From assembly GCA_903873395.1 (NCBI GenBank), contig CAIQOJ010000003.1, positions 1-64,000 on the forward strand: a DNA stretch of 64,000 nt, read 5' to 3'. Below, piece after piece: positions 7,993-16,993 of the stretch. Each line of letters opens with the position of its first letter. Positions within the stretch are counted from its first letter, which is position 1. Source of the stretch: an uncultured Acidimicrobiaceae bacterium (GTDB lineage: Bacteria; Actinomycetota; Acidimicrobiia; Acidimicrobiales; RAAP-2). The notes beneath the pieces are model-generated. The model was given only the letters and a program-made list of their open reading frames with translations, did no database searches and was not told the origin of the DNA. The translations under genes and the position numbers were made by a program.

Positions 7993-10097
7993 GTCAACTC
8001 CTGTCATTCGCACTGCCGGGCGTCCCTTATGGATGCGTATTCGCCTTGATGGCGGTCGGCTTGGTGCTGACCTACAAAGCCTCAGGCGTATTCAACCTGG
8101 CGTTCGGCGCCCAAGCCTTCGTGTCTGCCCTCACCTATGTCTCCTTGATCGACGGGGGGTGGCCTCGGTGGGCAGCAGCAGTGATCGCCGTCTTGGTCAT
8201 CGGCCCAGTGGTCGGGATACTCCTCGACCGGTTGCTCTTCCGCCGCATCCGCACGGCGTCACCCTTGGTCACCCTGGTGCCCTCGCTGGGCCTGTTGGTG
8301 GCACTGCCTCAGGTGGCCATCATGGTGGTCGGCTCGATTCCGGTGATTCCTCCACCGGCTCTGGTGGGAAATGCCCAGCGGGTCTATCTCCACCTCGGTT
8401 CGGTGCCGGTCAGCGGCCTCGAACTCTCCGTGACCGGAGCCACCCTCGTTGTGGTGGCTGGACTGGTCGCCCTCTTCCGGTTCACCCCGGTTGGCCTCGA
8501 GATGCGAGCGGTGGTCGAGAGCCCCCGCCTCACCGAGTTGGCTGGTATCGACTCAAGCCGTATCGGTCTGGCGGCGTGGATCCTCTCGAGTGTCCTGGCC
8601 GGGCTTGCCGGGGTGTTGCTCGCCCCGCTCTATGCCCAGGTCGATCCTCAGAACTTCACCGTGCTCTTGGTGTGGGGCATCGCTGGGGCGGTCATCGGCC
8701 GGTTCACCAGCCTGCCACTGGCCCTCGTTGGCGGTCTGGCGCTCGGCATCGGTCAACAGATCTTGGCTGGCTATCTGCCTCCGGGGGTGGTGGCCAACGG
8801 ACTTCGCCCGTCGTTGCCATTTTTCGTGCTGCTCATTTTCTTGCCCTTGGTGGGAACGAGTCGAGCGACAGATCCACTGGCCGGCTGTGACCCGCCTACG
8901 TCAGCAGTCGAGCGTGCCGTGTCGGGCTATCGGTCTGGGGCCACTGCCGCAGCCGGTGGCTCCTGGGAGTCGCTGGCAGGTGGGGCAGTGACCTCGGTGG
9001 GAGTGTGGCACCGGCGCCTCGACGGTGCAGCACCCACACCCCTGGCCGACCGGTTCACCCGGCGGCCAACGGCCACCTTGGCGTTGGTGGTGGGGGTGGT
9101 CGCTGTCATCTCGGCGTTGACCTGGGTGCCGCCCGACTGGCTCTTCACCATGAACCAAGCACTAGCGGTGTCGATCATCTTCTTGTCACTCACCTTGCTG
9201 ACGGGCATGAGTGGGCTGATCTCCTTGTGTCAGGCGACCTTCGCAGGGCTCGGCGGGTTCGTGGCAGGGCAGTTAGCCGTCCACTTCGGCCTGCCAGTAA
9301 TGATTGGCGTGATTGCCGGTGGACTACTGGCTGCACTGCTGGGGGTGGTTGTGGCCATTCCCACGTTGCGCCTGGCCGGCCTCTCGTTGGCCCTGGCCAC
9401 GCTGGCCTTCGCCTTGTTGGCCGACAACATCCTCTTCCCTGTCTCCTGGGTCGGCAACGGGGCAGGAGGTGTGACGGTGCCCCGGCCATCGGCAGGGCCG
9501 ATCAGTTTCGCCGCAGCCAAACCGTTCTTCCTGTTGTCTCTGGTCGTGCTCGGTGGGGCGGCGCTAGTCGTGAAGTTGGTGGGGGACGGGACCATGGGCC
9601 GCTACCTCGCCGCTGTGCGGGGCAGTGAACTGGCATCGTCGTCGGTGGGCATCGATGTGACCCGGCTGCGGGTGCTGGTGTTCGCCATCTCGGCCGGCCT
9701 TGCCGGAGTGGGAGGAGCGATGTCGGGGTCACTCGAGGGCTCGCTCTCACCGGATGCCTATGGCTATCAGGTCTCCATAGTTCTTCTGGCCGTGGTGGCC
9801 ATCGTGGGTATCGGATCGATCTCGGGGGCGATTGTGGCCGGCGTGGTCTACGAGGTCCTCCAGCAGGCAGTGACCACGTTGCCGGCCCGGTTCGCCGGCC
9901 TGGTTGCCGTCCTCTTCGGCTTGGCCGCCCTCAGCTATACCCGGCATCCCGAAGGGTTCTTGGACGTCTTGGGCGGCCGTGCCGAGCGCGTGATCGAGCG
10001 GGCCCGGAACCGCCGGGCCACGGCCAGGCAGGGGAGTGGCTCAGTTCCGCCACCCACCGGTGGCCCGGTGGTCGCTCAGGCCGGGGGCATGTCGTGA
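7989..10097 (+). CDS. ABC importer permease, LivH-LivM fusion
   Basis: A 702-residue membrane protein. Residues about 1-290 match LivH-type permeases ('GCVFALMAVGLVLTYKASGVFNLAFGAQ', 'GLEMRAVVESPRLTELAGID'). After a hydrophilic linker of roughly 80 residues, residues about 375-690 match LivM ('ALAVSIIFLSLTLLTGMSGLISLCQATFAG', 'GRYLAAVRGSELASSSVGID'). Both halves keep an EAA-like cytoplasmic loop that docks on the ATPases. The two permeases are usually separate genes. The GTG start at 7989 overlaps the previous stop, and the TGA at 10095-10097 overlaps the GTG of the LivG gene, giving a four-gene operon with strict 4-base overlaps. Confidence 0.9.
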   Translation: MSQLLSFALPGVPYGCVFALMAVGLVLTYKASGVFNLAFGAQAFVSALTYVSLIDGGWPRWAAAVIAVLVIGPVVGILLDRLLFRRIRTASPLVTLVPSLGLLVALPQVAIMVVGSIPVIPPPALVGNAQRVYLHLGSVPVSGLELSVTGATLVVVAGLVALFRFTPVGLEMRAVVESPRLTELAGIDSSRIGLAAWILSSVLAGLAGVLLAPLYAQVDPQNFTVLLVWGIAGAVIGRFTSLPLALVGGLALGIGQQILAGYLPPGVVANGLRPSLPFFVLLIFLPLVGTSRATDPLAGCDPPTSAVERAVSGYRSGATAAAGGSWESLAGGAVTSVGVWHRRLDGAAPTPLADRFTRRPTATLALVVGVVAVISALTWVPPDWLFTMNQALAVSIIFLSLTLLTGMSGLISLCQATFAGLGGFVAGQLAVHFGLPVMIGVIAGGLLAALLGVVVAIPTLRLAGLSLALATLAFALLADNILFPVSWVGNGAGGVTVPRPSAGPISFAAAKPFFLLSLVVLGGAALVVKLVGDGTMGRYLAAVRGSELASSSVGIDVTRLRVLVFAISAGLAGVGGAMSGSLEGSLSPDAYGYQVSIVLLAVVAIVGIGSISGAIVAGVVYEVLQQAVTTLPARFAGLVAVLFGLAALSYTRHPEGFLDVLGGRAERVIERARNRRATARQGSGSVPPPTGGPVVAQAGGMS

Positions 10098-10876
10098 CAG
10101 CCCCCAATCTCACAGCCCCCAATCTCATGGTGGTGACCGACCTGACCAAACGGTTCGGTGGACTCGTTGCCCTCGATGCGGTGTCGCTACAGGTGAGAGC
10201 GGGCGAGGCTGTGGGAGTGATCGGCCCCAACGGGGCAGGCAAGTCGACCCTCTTCAACTGTTTGTCCGGACTCGAATCCCCCGATGCGGGAACGGTCATC
10301 TTCTGCGGCCGGCGCATCGACCGCATGGCCGCTTGGCGACGTAGTCGCCTCGGCATCGGCCGAACCTTTCAACGCCTCGAGCTCTTTGAAGGCATGACGG
10401 TGGCCGACCATCTGCTGGTGGCAGAACAGGCCCACACCGGGACAGTGCGGATCTGGCGGGATCTACTGCATCGGGGTGGGCCTTCCCCAGCAGAGCTCGA
10501 CCACGTGCGTCAGGTGCTCGGTCTTCTCGGTCTCGACGATGTGGCCGATCAACCGGTGGCCACGTTGGACCTAGGTCGGGCCCGCCTGGTCGAACTCGGT
10601 CGGGCACTCATGGGGGCACCGAGGTTGCTACTGCTCGACGAGCCTTCGTCGGGGCTCGACGTCGCCGACACCCGCCGGTTGGCGGAAACGCTGGCCGACG
10701 TGCGCCAACGTTCTGGGGTGGCGGTCGTGCTGGTCGAACACGACCTCGACCTGATCCACGCGGTGGTGGATCATCTCGTGGTGCTCGATCTCGGCCGGGT
10801 GCTGGCCGACGGACCCACCGTTGAGGTTTTGGCTGACCCTGAGGTTCGCAGGGCGTATCTCGGGGCGCTCGCATGA
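10094..10876 (+). CDS. ABC importer ATPase (LivG-like)
   Basis: A 260-residue ATP-binding subunit with Walker A GPNGAGKST, the Q-loop in 'GIGRTFQRLELFEGMTV', Walker B LLLLDEPSSGLD and the switch His in VEHDLDLI. The signature position reads 'LDLGRARLVELGRAL', without a clean LSGGQ, as is common in this subfamily. It energises the fused permease together with the LivF-like ATPase that follows. The first codons are an in-frame 15-base duplication (TAPNL twice), and an alternative ATG at 10127 lies just after it, so the true start could be either. GTG 10094 overlaps the permease stop; the end overlaps the next ATG. Confidence 0.9.
   Translation: MTAPNLTAPNLMVVTDLTKRFGGLVALDAVSLQVRAGEAVGVIGPNGAGKSTLFNCLSGLESPDAGTVIFCGRRIDRMAAWRRSRLGIGRTFQRLELFEGMTVADHLLVAEQAHTGTVRIWRDLLHRGGPSPAELDHVRQVLGLLGLDDVADQPVATLDLGRARLVELGRALMGAPRLLLLDEPSSGLDVADTRRLAETLADVRQRSGVAVVLVEHDLDLIHAVVDHLVVLDLGRVLADGPTVEVLADPEVRRAYLGALA
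10097..10126 (+). repeat. Perfect 15-base tandem duplication
   Basis: ACAGCCCCCAATCTC is present twice in a row (10097-10111 and 10112-10126). It is in frame with the LivG-like gene and adds five residues at its very N-terminus. Confidence 0.9.
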
Positions 10877-11709
10877 ACGCCCCCGCACTCTCCGGTGAGG
10901 GGGTTGCGCCGGCAGCGGGAGCAGGCGAGCTCGAATCGGGACAGATGGCGACGAAGGGGTCGATCCTCGAGGTGGCCGATCTGGGAGCCGCCTACGGGCC
11001 CTTCGATGCGCTCTTCGACGTGACATTTGCCATCGGGCGCGGGCAAGCCGTGGCTCTGGTCGGAGCCAACGGTGCCGGCAAGTCCACCGTCGCCCGGGTG
11101 GTGACCGGTCTGGTCCCAGCCACCGGAGGACGGGTGATCTTCGATGGAGAGGACATCACCAACCGCTCGGCCCATGACATTGCCAACCGGGGCATCGCCC
11201 ACCTGACCGAAGGAAGGTCGGTGTTCGCCACGTTGACGGTGGAAGAGAACCTGGTGCTCCCGTTCCGCCGAGCCTTGGGGCGCAAGGCCGTTCCCCGCGC
11301 TCTAGGCGAAGCCTACGAGCGCTTCCCTCGGCTAGGGGAGCGCAGAGGGCAGTCGGCCGGCACGCTTTCGGGTGGAGAGCAGCGAATGTTGGCCCTCGCC
11401 CGAGTACTCGTGCTTCGCCAACCCCTGGTGGTGGTCGACGAACTCTCCTTCGGGCTCGCCCCCGTGGTGGTCGAAGAGGTCTACGCCGCCCTGACCCAGG
11501 TGCTCGATGCTGGCACATCGCTTCTGATCATCGAACAGCATGTCGAGCGCGCCTTGGAACTGGCCCACCAGGTGGTGGTGCTGACCAAGGGACGTGTCGC
11601 CTACGACGGGTCGGTCGCCGCAGTACGGGGCCGTCTCGGCGACCTTGTGCTCGGACGAGGGAACGAGATGCCCGAGAGTGCGGGGCCTGCACCTGATTCA
11701 CCTGGGTAG
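10873..11709 (+). CDS. ABC importer ATPase (LivF-like)
   Basis: A 278-residue ATPase with Walker A GANGAGKST, signature LSGGEQ, Walker B 'LVVVDELSFGLAP' and the His switch in IIEQHVERAL. 'GRSVFATLTVEENL' is the LivF-type Q-loop region. An N-terminal extension of about 30 residues precedes the domain; it contains a second possible start (Met25). The ATG overlaps the LivG stop by four bases. This is the last gene of the importer operon; a perfect 14-base-pair hairpin lies 178 bases downstream. Confidence 0.9.
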   Translation: MNAPALSGEGVAPAAGAGELESGQMATKGSILEVADLGAAYGPFDALFDVTFAIGRGQAVALVGANGAGKSTVARVVTGLVPATGGRVIFDGEDITNRSAHDIANRGIAHLTEGRSVFATLTVEENLVLPFRRALGRKAVPRALGEAYERFPRLGERRGQSAGTLSGGEQRMLALARVLVLRQPLVVVDELSFGLAPVVVEEVYAALTQVLDAGTSLLIIEQHVERALELAHQVVVLTKGRVAYDGSVAAVRGRLGDLVLGRGNEMPESAGPAPDSPG

Positions 11710-11887
11710 ACGGATCTGGTGAGCACAACAGTTCGGGTCAGCCAACGGATCAGGGACTGGTGAGAGAGGTCGGCCGAATCGATGACGAGACGGTCTTCCT
11801 GATCGCCCGTGAGCCGAGAGTTCATCTCGACCTCTGACCGACCACGGAGAACACCGGCTTCACGAGACGTCACGGAGCCCAGACGCG

Positions 11888-11919
11888 ACCTACCCCCGCC
11901 CGAATGGGCGGGGGTAGGT
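11888..11919. terminator. Bidirectional hairpin between convergent genes
   Basis: The arms ACCTACCCCCGCCC (11888-11901) and GGGCGGGGGTAGGT (11906-11919) are perfectly complementary over 14 bases, with loop GAAT. It lies between the end of the Liv operon and the end of the minus-strand SDR, so it can serve both. No U-tract follows, as is usual in high-GC actinobacteria. Confidence 0.8.
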
Positions 11920-11940
11920 GCACGTCGAACAGATGGCCCG

Positions 11941-12843
11941 CTAGGCGAGGCTGAACGGTGGCACGCCAGAGTCGAGGCCCTTGAAGAGCTCACCCTTGGC
12001 AGCAGCCAGCTCCTCCAACGTCCACGCCTCATCCTTGTGGATCTCCCCGGTGGTGTGGAAGCCGCCGGTTGCCCAGATGTCGCCGCCATAGACGATGAAG
12101 TTCTGGCCGCTGATGTCGGCCGCCTCGTCGGTGGCCAGGAAGGTGACCAACTTGGCGATGTTCTTCGGGTCGAACTTGTCGAACCCATTGTCGGCCTTGG
12201 CCATCTCGCCGAAGATGTTCTCGGTCATGCGGGTACGGGCCCGGGGGGAGATCGAGTTCACCGTGATGCCATACCGGCCGAGCTCACGGCCGAGCACCCA
12301 GGTCATCGAAGCGATGCCAGCCTTGGCGGCCGAGTAGTTGGCCTGTCCGGCGTTGCCGAAGAGACCAGCCTCAGAGCTGGTGTTGATGATGCGCCCGACG
12401 ACGTCCTCTCCCGCCTTGGCCCGACCCCGCCAGTAGACGGCGGCGTGGTGCGCAGGGGCGAAATGGCCCTTCAGGTGGACCCGGATTACGTCGTCCCAGT
12501 CCGACTCCTCCATGTTGAAGCACATCTTGTCGCGGAGGATGCCGGCGTTGTTCACCAGGATGTCGAGCTGGCCGAAGGTGTCGATGGCCTGGTCAACCAA
12601 GGCCTTGGCTCCCTCCCACGAAGAGACGTCCGAGGCGTTGACGGCGGCATCGGAGCCACCGGCCTTGATGAGCTCCACGACCTCTTCGGCCGGGCTCTTG
12701 TCGTCGCCCTCACCCTGCAGGGAGGCACCGACGTCGTTGACGATGACCTTGGCTCCCTCGGAGGCCAGCATGAGAGCCTCTTCCCGTCCGATGCCTCGGC
12801 CTGCGCCGGTGACGATGGCGACCTTGCCGTCGAGCATTCCCAT
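11941..12843 (-). CDS. SDR oxidoreductase, (3R)-hydroxyacyl-CoA dehydrogenase-like
   Basis: A 300-residue classical short-chain dehydrogenase. It starts MGMLDGKVAIVTGAGRGIGR (the NAD(P)-binding TGxxxGIG), has 'DILVNNAGILRD', the catalytic Ser region 'GRIINTSSEAGLFG' and the active-site YSAAK. The long 'NDVGASLQGEGDDKSPAEEVV' insert after the first Rossmann unit is typical of peroxisomal MFE-2 and Hsd4A-like dehydrogenases that act on CoA esters of fatty acids or steroid side chains, which fits the nearby MaoC and FadE genes. The start is ATG at 12843, preceded on this strand by AGGAGG six bases away; a longer upstream extension has no ribosome site. Confidence 0.88.
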   Translation of the reverse strand: MGMLDGKVAIVTGAGRGIGREEALMLASEGAKVIVNDVGASLQGEGDDKSPAEEVVELIKAGGSDAAVNASDVSSWEGAKALVDQAIDTFGQLDILVNNAGILRDKMCFNMEESDWDDVIRVHLKGHFAPAHHAAVYWRGRAKAGEDVVGRIINTSSEAGLFGNAGQANYSAAKAGIASMTWVLGRELGRYGITVNSISPRARTRMTENIFGEMAKADNGFDKFDPKNIAKLVTFLATDEAADISGQNFIVYGGDIWATGGFHTTGEIHKDEAWTLEELAAAKGELFKGLDSGVPPFSLA

Positions 12844-13071
12844 TGGTGTCCTCCTGGTGTCGTGTCTGAACTCGTTGATGTGGATCGTTGGTGCGCGCAG
12901 TTCTGATGACCGGTGCTGCCCTGTGGGCATTCCGGCCGTCCCCCCATGCGACGCAATGTTTCGTGCTGAGTTGATCCGGTCCGCCCGAAACACCCGTGGC
13001 GGCCGAACCGAGGAAGCATTGCCGAGATGGACCCTTCCCGGCAAGGTGGCTCAACGAGGCAAGATGGGCCC

Positions 13072-13869
13072 ATGACGACACCTTCTGATGTCCCCGAGCC
13101 CACGGAAGCAGACCTGCCCCTCGCGGGCCGCACAGCACTGGTCACCGGAGGCAGCCGGGGGATCGGCCGGGCGATCGCCCTGGCACTGGCCGCCGACGGC
13201 GCCACGGTTGCCATCAACTACCGCAGGGACGCAGAGTCGGCGGCAGCAACGGTGGCAGACATCGAAGCGCTTGGGGCAGTCGGCCGGGCCTATGCCGCTT
13301 CCTCGGACGTCCCCGATGAGGTGGCCGCCATGGCCGAGGCCATCCAGGCCGACCTGGGCCCGGTCGACCTGTTGGTGTGCAATGCCGGGATTGCCAGCCG
13401 GGGCGGCACTGTGGCTCAGACAGAGTTGGGCGAACTCGACCGGCTCATGCGCACCCATGTGTACGGGGCCTTCCAGTTGTGCGGTGCCCTACTTCCCGGT
13501 ATGCGCACCCGGCCCCGAGGAGATGTGGTGGTGATCTCCTCGGTGGCTGCCCGGCAGTTGGCAGCGCACATGGCTCCCTATGGCATGGCCAAGGTGGCTC
13601 TCGAGGCGATGGCCCTGACGCTGGCCAAAGAGGAGCGTAATAACGGCATTCACGTGAACGTGGTTGCTCCTGGTCTCGTGGACACCGAGATGGGACGCCG
13701 ACTGGTCAAGGGCGTCATGGGTATCGACGACATGAGCACGTTGGACGCATCGTCGCCGTTCGGGCGGGTGTGTCGGCCTGAAGACATCGCCGAGGTGGTG
13801 CGCTTTCTGGCCGGCCCTTCGGCGGGATACGTCACCGGGCAGATCGTCACCGTGGACGGCGGAGGCTGA
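13072..13869 (+). CDS. SDR oxidoreductase (FabG-like)
   Basis: A 265-residue classical SDR with TGGSRGIGRA, 'LVCNAGIASRGG', the catalytic Ser in VVISSVAARQL, Tyr/Lys in YGMAK and the C-terminal 'GPSAGYVTGQIVTVDGGG'. It probably reduces or oxidises a 3-keto/3-hydroxy group with NAD(P)(H). The start is placed at ATG 13072; no strong Shine-Dalgarno is visible and an in-frame ATG 45 bases upstream is an alternative. It is divergent from the other SDR with 228 bases between them. A degraded copy of its 3' segment lies 400 bases downstream. Confidence 0.87.
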   Translation: MTTPSDVPEPTEADLPLAGRTALVTGGSRGIGRAIALALAADGATVAINYRRDAESAAATVADIEALGAVGRAYAASSDVPDEVAAMAEAIQADLGPVDLLVCNAGIASRGGTVAQTELGELDRLMRTHVYGAFQLCGALLPGMRTRPRGDVVVISSVAARQLAAHMAPYGMAKVALEAMALTLAKEERNNGIHVNVVAPGLVDTEMGRRLVKGVMGIDDMSTLDASSPFGRVCRPEDIAEVVRFLAGPSAGYVTGQIVTVDGGG

Positions 13870-14106
13870 GGCAACGGGCTACGCATGGGTTCTCAGCTGA
13901 GACCAGGCCAGGTGCAGGGGAACCGAAGCGGTCGGGATGGCCTCACGTCTACATGGGCGCCCTGGAGCCGTCAGCAATACCACGTACGTTCTCTTGCGGA
14001 CAGCCGTTCCAAGGGCTGAGTCGTTACCTGGGCGATCTACGCAACATCCTTGTCCATGCCCAGAACCGACGAGCCGGAACGTTCGGCCACATCGGCGATC
14101 AACACA

Positions 14107-14212
14107 TATCGACGACACGACCGCGTTGGACGCGTCGTCGCCGTTCGAGAGGGCGTATTGGCCTGAAGACATCGCCTCATGACATCGCCTCAAGACATCG
14201 CCGAGGTAGTGG
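14107..14212 (+). pseudogene. Decayed duplicate of an SDR gene segment
   Basis: This stretch aligns with 13722-13800 of the intact SDR. Shared words include TATCGACGACA, GTTGGACGC-TCGTCGCCGTTCG and GGCCTGAAGACATCGCC, with scattered substitutions and a 26-base insertion made of extra copies of GACATCGCCTCA. The frame is broken and neither the Rossmann part nor the end of the gene is present, so it is a non-functional remnant of a partial duplication. Confidence 0.75.
14168..14206. repeat. 13-base tandem repeat, three units
   Basis: GACATCGCCTCAT (14168-14180), GACATCGCCTCAA (14181-14193) and GACATCGCCGAGG (14194-14206) follow each other directly inside the SDR remnant. Confidence 0.85.
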
Positions 14213-14477
14213 GACGCCGGTGACGTTCGATCTTGAGGCGAACCGCCCCGTTTGCCTGGGCGGCAGTTCCCTCACCGCCGCCTTGCGTTCCCAGACCCAG
14301 TCCTCATCAAGGAATACGGGAATTGTTCGGTCGGGGGGTGGGAATTCCTGCATTCCGCCACTCTGGGCTTGGTGGGCACCTGAGCGACGTGATTGATCTC
14401 GTCAATCTGCCACACGCACATCGGATTCGGACCGGATGGTTCCCGGCGGCAGTTATGTCTTGTTCCCACTGACTGAT

Positions 14478-14562
14478 TGGTGCGGGCGAGAGGACTTGAA
14501 CCTCCACCCCCGAAGGGACCGGGACCTAAACCCGGCGCGTCTGCCAATTCCGCCACACCCGC
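14478..14562 (-). tRNA. tRNA-Leu(UAG)
   Basis: The reverse strand folds as a class II tRNA. The acceptor stem GCGGGTG pairs with CGCCCGC with one G-U pair; the D-arm contains GGCGGAATTGGCAGAC. The anticodon stem CCGGG/CCCGG encloses TTTAGGT, so the anticodon is TAG. A long variable arm follows, then the T-arm GGAGGTTCAAGTCCTC. The discriminator is A and CCA is encoded (TGG at 14478-14480 on the plus strand). It reads leucine CUN codons. Confidence 0.95.
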
Positions 14563-14747
14563 AAGGCGGCCAGCCTACGTCCCCAGTCAACCTCGGGGAT
14601 CCGTCCTTCCACTGTCGTGGTGCCCGTGCGCCGGGGCGAGTGAGTTCGGTGTTGATGGAGTTTTCGGTTGGACGTGGTCGGTCGTCTGCACATGTGCCGC
14701 CTGCCACCCTCCCAAGTGCGTCATGGTCCCCTCGCTAGAGTGTCGGA

Positions 14748-15908
14748 GTGACAACGACGCCCTCTACCCCGATCTCCGCCGGCCCCGAGGACCCCTCCTC
14801 TGGCGAATCTGGGTCGGATGCCGCAGCGATTGCCGAGGCCTCCCGTTCCGCGGCTGTCGCCGATGATGTGGCCTACCTTGACCAGGTGATGGTCGAGATC
14901 GACGCCGAGGTGCGTCGTCGCCGAGCGTCCGGGGACTTGCCGGCTTCGTTGGAGCGGGAACTCGACGAGTTGTTCTTGGAGTTCTCCCCGGTTGGCTTAC
15001 AAGGCAAAGCCAAGATGCGCGAGACCTTGGCCCTGATCGACAGTTCGGCCTACGTCGACATCGCCGTGCCCACCGCCTCCAACAAGGCGATCGGCGTGTA
15101 CATCAAGAAGACGATTCGCAAGATGATCGGCTGGTACATGCGCTTCATCGCCGACCAGATCATCAAGATGTTCTGGGCAACGTCGCGAATGTCCCATGTC
15201 CTGGTCGAGCACGTCGAAGATCTCGAGGCCGACGTCGAGGCCCATCGAACGCCAGACCTTCCTGTGGATGTCGTCGTTCCCGCTGATTTGGCCGCTGCCT
15301 GGTGGGCCCCAAAGGCTGCCTCCGCCTTGTCGGCCGTGGGCGGCCGGGTGGCCGTGGGGGAGTGCGGGACGGGCTCTCTCGTCGAAGCCCTGGTGGCATC
15401 CGGGGTTGACGCGTACGGCCTGGACCCGTCCGACCTGGCTCTCGAAGACGCCATCGATCGGGGAGCAGATCTGCGGGCCGAATCGGTCCTGGACCACCTC
15501 GGTGTGGTAGCCGATGAAGCCTTGGCGGGCGTGGTGCTTACCGGTGCCGTCGAACGGCTGCGGCCCAACGAGCGCGGGCAGCTCATGGAGTTGGTGGCGA
15601 CCAAGGTCGCAGTCGGCGGCACGGTGGTGCTGCACTCGACTACCCCGGAAGCCTGGGCCCGATCCGCCCCACCCCTCGTGCGAGACCTCGCTCCAGGACG
15701 CCCTCTGCACGCTGCCACCTGGGCTCACCTTCTTGGCGGGCGCGGCTTTGCCGTGACCGAGACGACCACCGGTGGAGCGGGGGGTGCGTTGGCATACGTC
15801 GCCACATCCTCGCCTGACGCCGGAGCCGTCAATGCGGCGATCGATGCCGTGAACGAACTCCTCGGCGGGCCCGCCGAGTACGTGCTCGTGGCTGTCCGGG
15901 AGCGGTGA
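14748..15908 (+). CDS. Methyltransferase-like protein of the surface-glycan operon
   Basis: A 386-residue protein. The N-terminal half is hydrophilic and helical, with a strongly amphipathic, basic-aromatic segment around residues 120-150 (IKKTIRKMIGWYMRFIADQ) that could lie on the membrane. The C-terminal part from about 195 resembles a class I SAM-methyltransferase: motif I reads VGECGTGSLVEAL (an acidic-x-G-x-G loop), followed by the strand end YGLDPSD. The later motifs are weak, so activity is unproven. A box TAGAGT at 14736-14741 lies six bases before GTG 14748, suggesting a leaderless mRNA that starts the whole operon. It is followed by a GTGA overlap to the first glycosyltransferase. 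A role in modifying or capping the glycan is inferred. Confidence 0.65.
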   Translation: MTTTPSTPISAGPEDPSSGESGSDAAAIAEASRSAAVADDVAYLDQVMVEIDAEVRRRRASGDLPASLERELDELFLEFSPVGLQGKAKMRETLALIDSSAYVDIAVPTASNKAIGVYIKKTIRKMIGWYMRFIADQIIKMFWATSRMSHVLVEHVEDLEADVEAHRTPDLPVDVVVPADLAAAWWAPKAASALSAVGGRVAVGECGTGSLVEALVASGVDAYGLDPSDLALEDAIDRGADLRAESVLDHLGVVADEALAGVVLTGAVERLRPNERGQLMELVATKVAVGGTVVLHSTTPEAWARSAPPLVRDLAPGRPLHAATWAHLLGGRGFAVTETTTGGAGGALAYVATSSPDAGAVNAAIDAVNELLGGPAEYVLVAVRER

Positions 15909-16993
15909 CCGCCGTCCATCAGTTCGTGCCGGCGTTGCTGCCTCGCGATGCCACCGGAGATCACACACGGGCGCTACGGGATGCATTGCGGGCTGCTGGA
16001 TTCAACTCCGACATCTTCGTCGAGGCGGCCCACGACGAACTCCAGGCCGAGGCCACCTACTTCGAGGAGTACCCGTCTCGGGCGCAACCAGGCGACATCC
16101 TCCTCTACCAACTCGGCACCTCGTCTCCGGTGGCCGAGTTCCTTCTGGGTAGGCCTGAGCCTCTCGTCCTCGATTACCACAATGTCACCCCTGAAGAGTT
16201 CTACGCCGGGTGGGAGGAGCACACCAGGGAGAAGGTGGCGCTAGCTCGTGCCCAGGTTGCTGAGTTGGCTCCTGCTGCCGTCTTGGGCATCGCCGACTCG
16301 GAGTTCAACGCCAGCGAACTCGCCACGTTGGGATGCCCGGCCACCGAAGTCGTCCCGATCCTGGTCGATTTGGCTGCGATCACAGCCGATGCGGCCGAGG
16401 CGGATCGGCTGGCCAAGGATCACGGCCGAGGAACCGTATGGCTGTTTGTTGGGCGAATCTCGCCCAACAAGGTCCAGCACCGATTGGTTGCCGCCTTCTG
16501 GCTGTATCGCCAAATGTATGACGCCGATGCACGCTTACACCTGGTGGGTCCAGCCGTCACACCTGACTATGTAGACGCACTCGATGCCTACGTCGCCGAG
16601 TTGGGCCTCACTGATGCAGTGCGTCGAGTCGAAGGCCTCAGTGCCGGTCAACTGGCTGCCTGGTATGAGGATGCCGACGTGTTCGTCTGCCTGTCCGAGC
16701 ACGAGGGGTTCTGCATCCCTCTCCTCGAGGCCATGGCGGCCGGCACCCCGGTGGTTGCCCTTGATGCCGGGGCAGTGGGGGAAACCTTGGGTAGGGCAGG
16801 ACTACTCCTTGATTCGTCACGGCCATCCGTCGTGGCTGCTGCCGTGGATCGAGTTCGTTGTGACCATGACCTGGTCGAACATCTTGTCGCTGCCGGTCGT
16901 CGTCGCCTGGCTGATTTTGCCGCCCCCGTGACGGCAGCTCGCTTCGTCGACGTTCTCCGTCGGCTCGACACAGAACGGAGCCAGGTGGCATGA
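15905..16993 (+). CDS. GT4 glycosyltransferase, type A copy 1
   Basis: A 362-residue GT-B-fold glycosyltransferase of family 4. The N-domain has 'HQFVPALLPRDATGDHTRALRD' and 'LVLDYHNVTPEEFY'; the C-domain has 'WLFVGRISPNKVQHRLV' and the acidic EX7E motif EHEGFCIPLLEAM, which holds the nucleotide sugar. It lacks a signal or membrane segment and should act at the inner face of the membrane. Two further type A paralogues (19247-20410, 23302-24450) lie in the same operon. GTG 15905 overlaps the previous stop and the end overlaps the next ATG. Donor and acceptor sugars cannot be assigned. Confidence 0.9.
   Translation: MTAVHQFVPALLPRDATGDHTRALRDALRAAGFNSDIFVEAAHDELQAEATYFEEYPSRAQPGDILLYQLGTSSPVAEFLLGRPEPLVLDYHNVTPEEFYAGWEEHTREKVALARAQVAELAPAAVLGIADSEFNASELATLGCPATEVVPILVDLAAITADAAEADRLAKDHGRGTVWLFVGRISPNKVQHRLVAAFWLYRQMYDADARLHLVGPAVTPDYVDALDAYVAELGLTDAVRRVEGLSAGQLAAWYEDADVFVCLSEHEGFCIPLLEAMAAGTPVVALDAGAVGETLGRAGLLLDSSRPSVVAAAVDRVRCDHDLVEHLVAAGRRRLADFAAPVTAARFVDVLRRLDTERSQVA

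Larger units (their letters stand above)
13870..14477. other. Gene-poor region with decayed SDR fragment
   Basis: These 608 bases between the SDR and the tRNA contain no intact gene. The middle part (about 14107-14212) is a recognisable degenerate copy of the upstream SDR 3' segment with a short tandem repeat inside it. The remainder shows no family resemblance in any frame. Confidence 0.5.

Noticed and set aside
13879-14193. Minus-strand frame near the SDR resembling another frame opposite the SDR 3' end
   Set aside because: The resemblance arises because both are antisense to the duplicated SDR segment, not because either is a protein.
14478-14748. Integration site (att) of a mobile element at the tRNA-Leu gene
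   Set aside because: No repeat of the tRNA 3' end, integrase or phage gene is visible nearby; the flanking operon looks native in composition.
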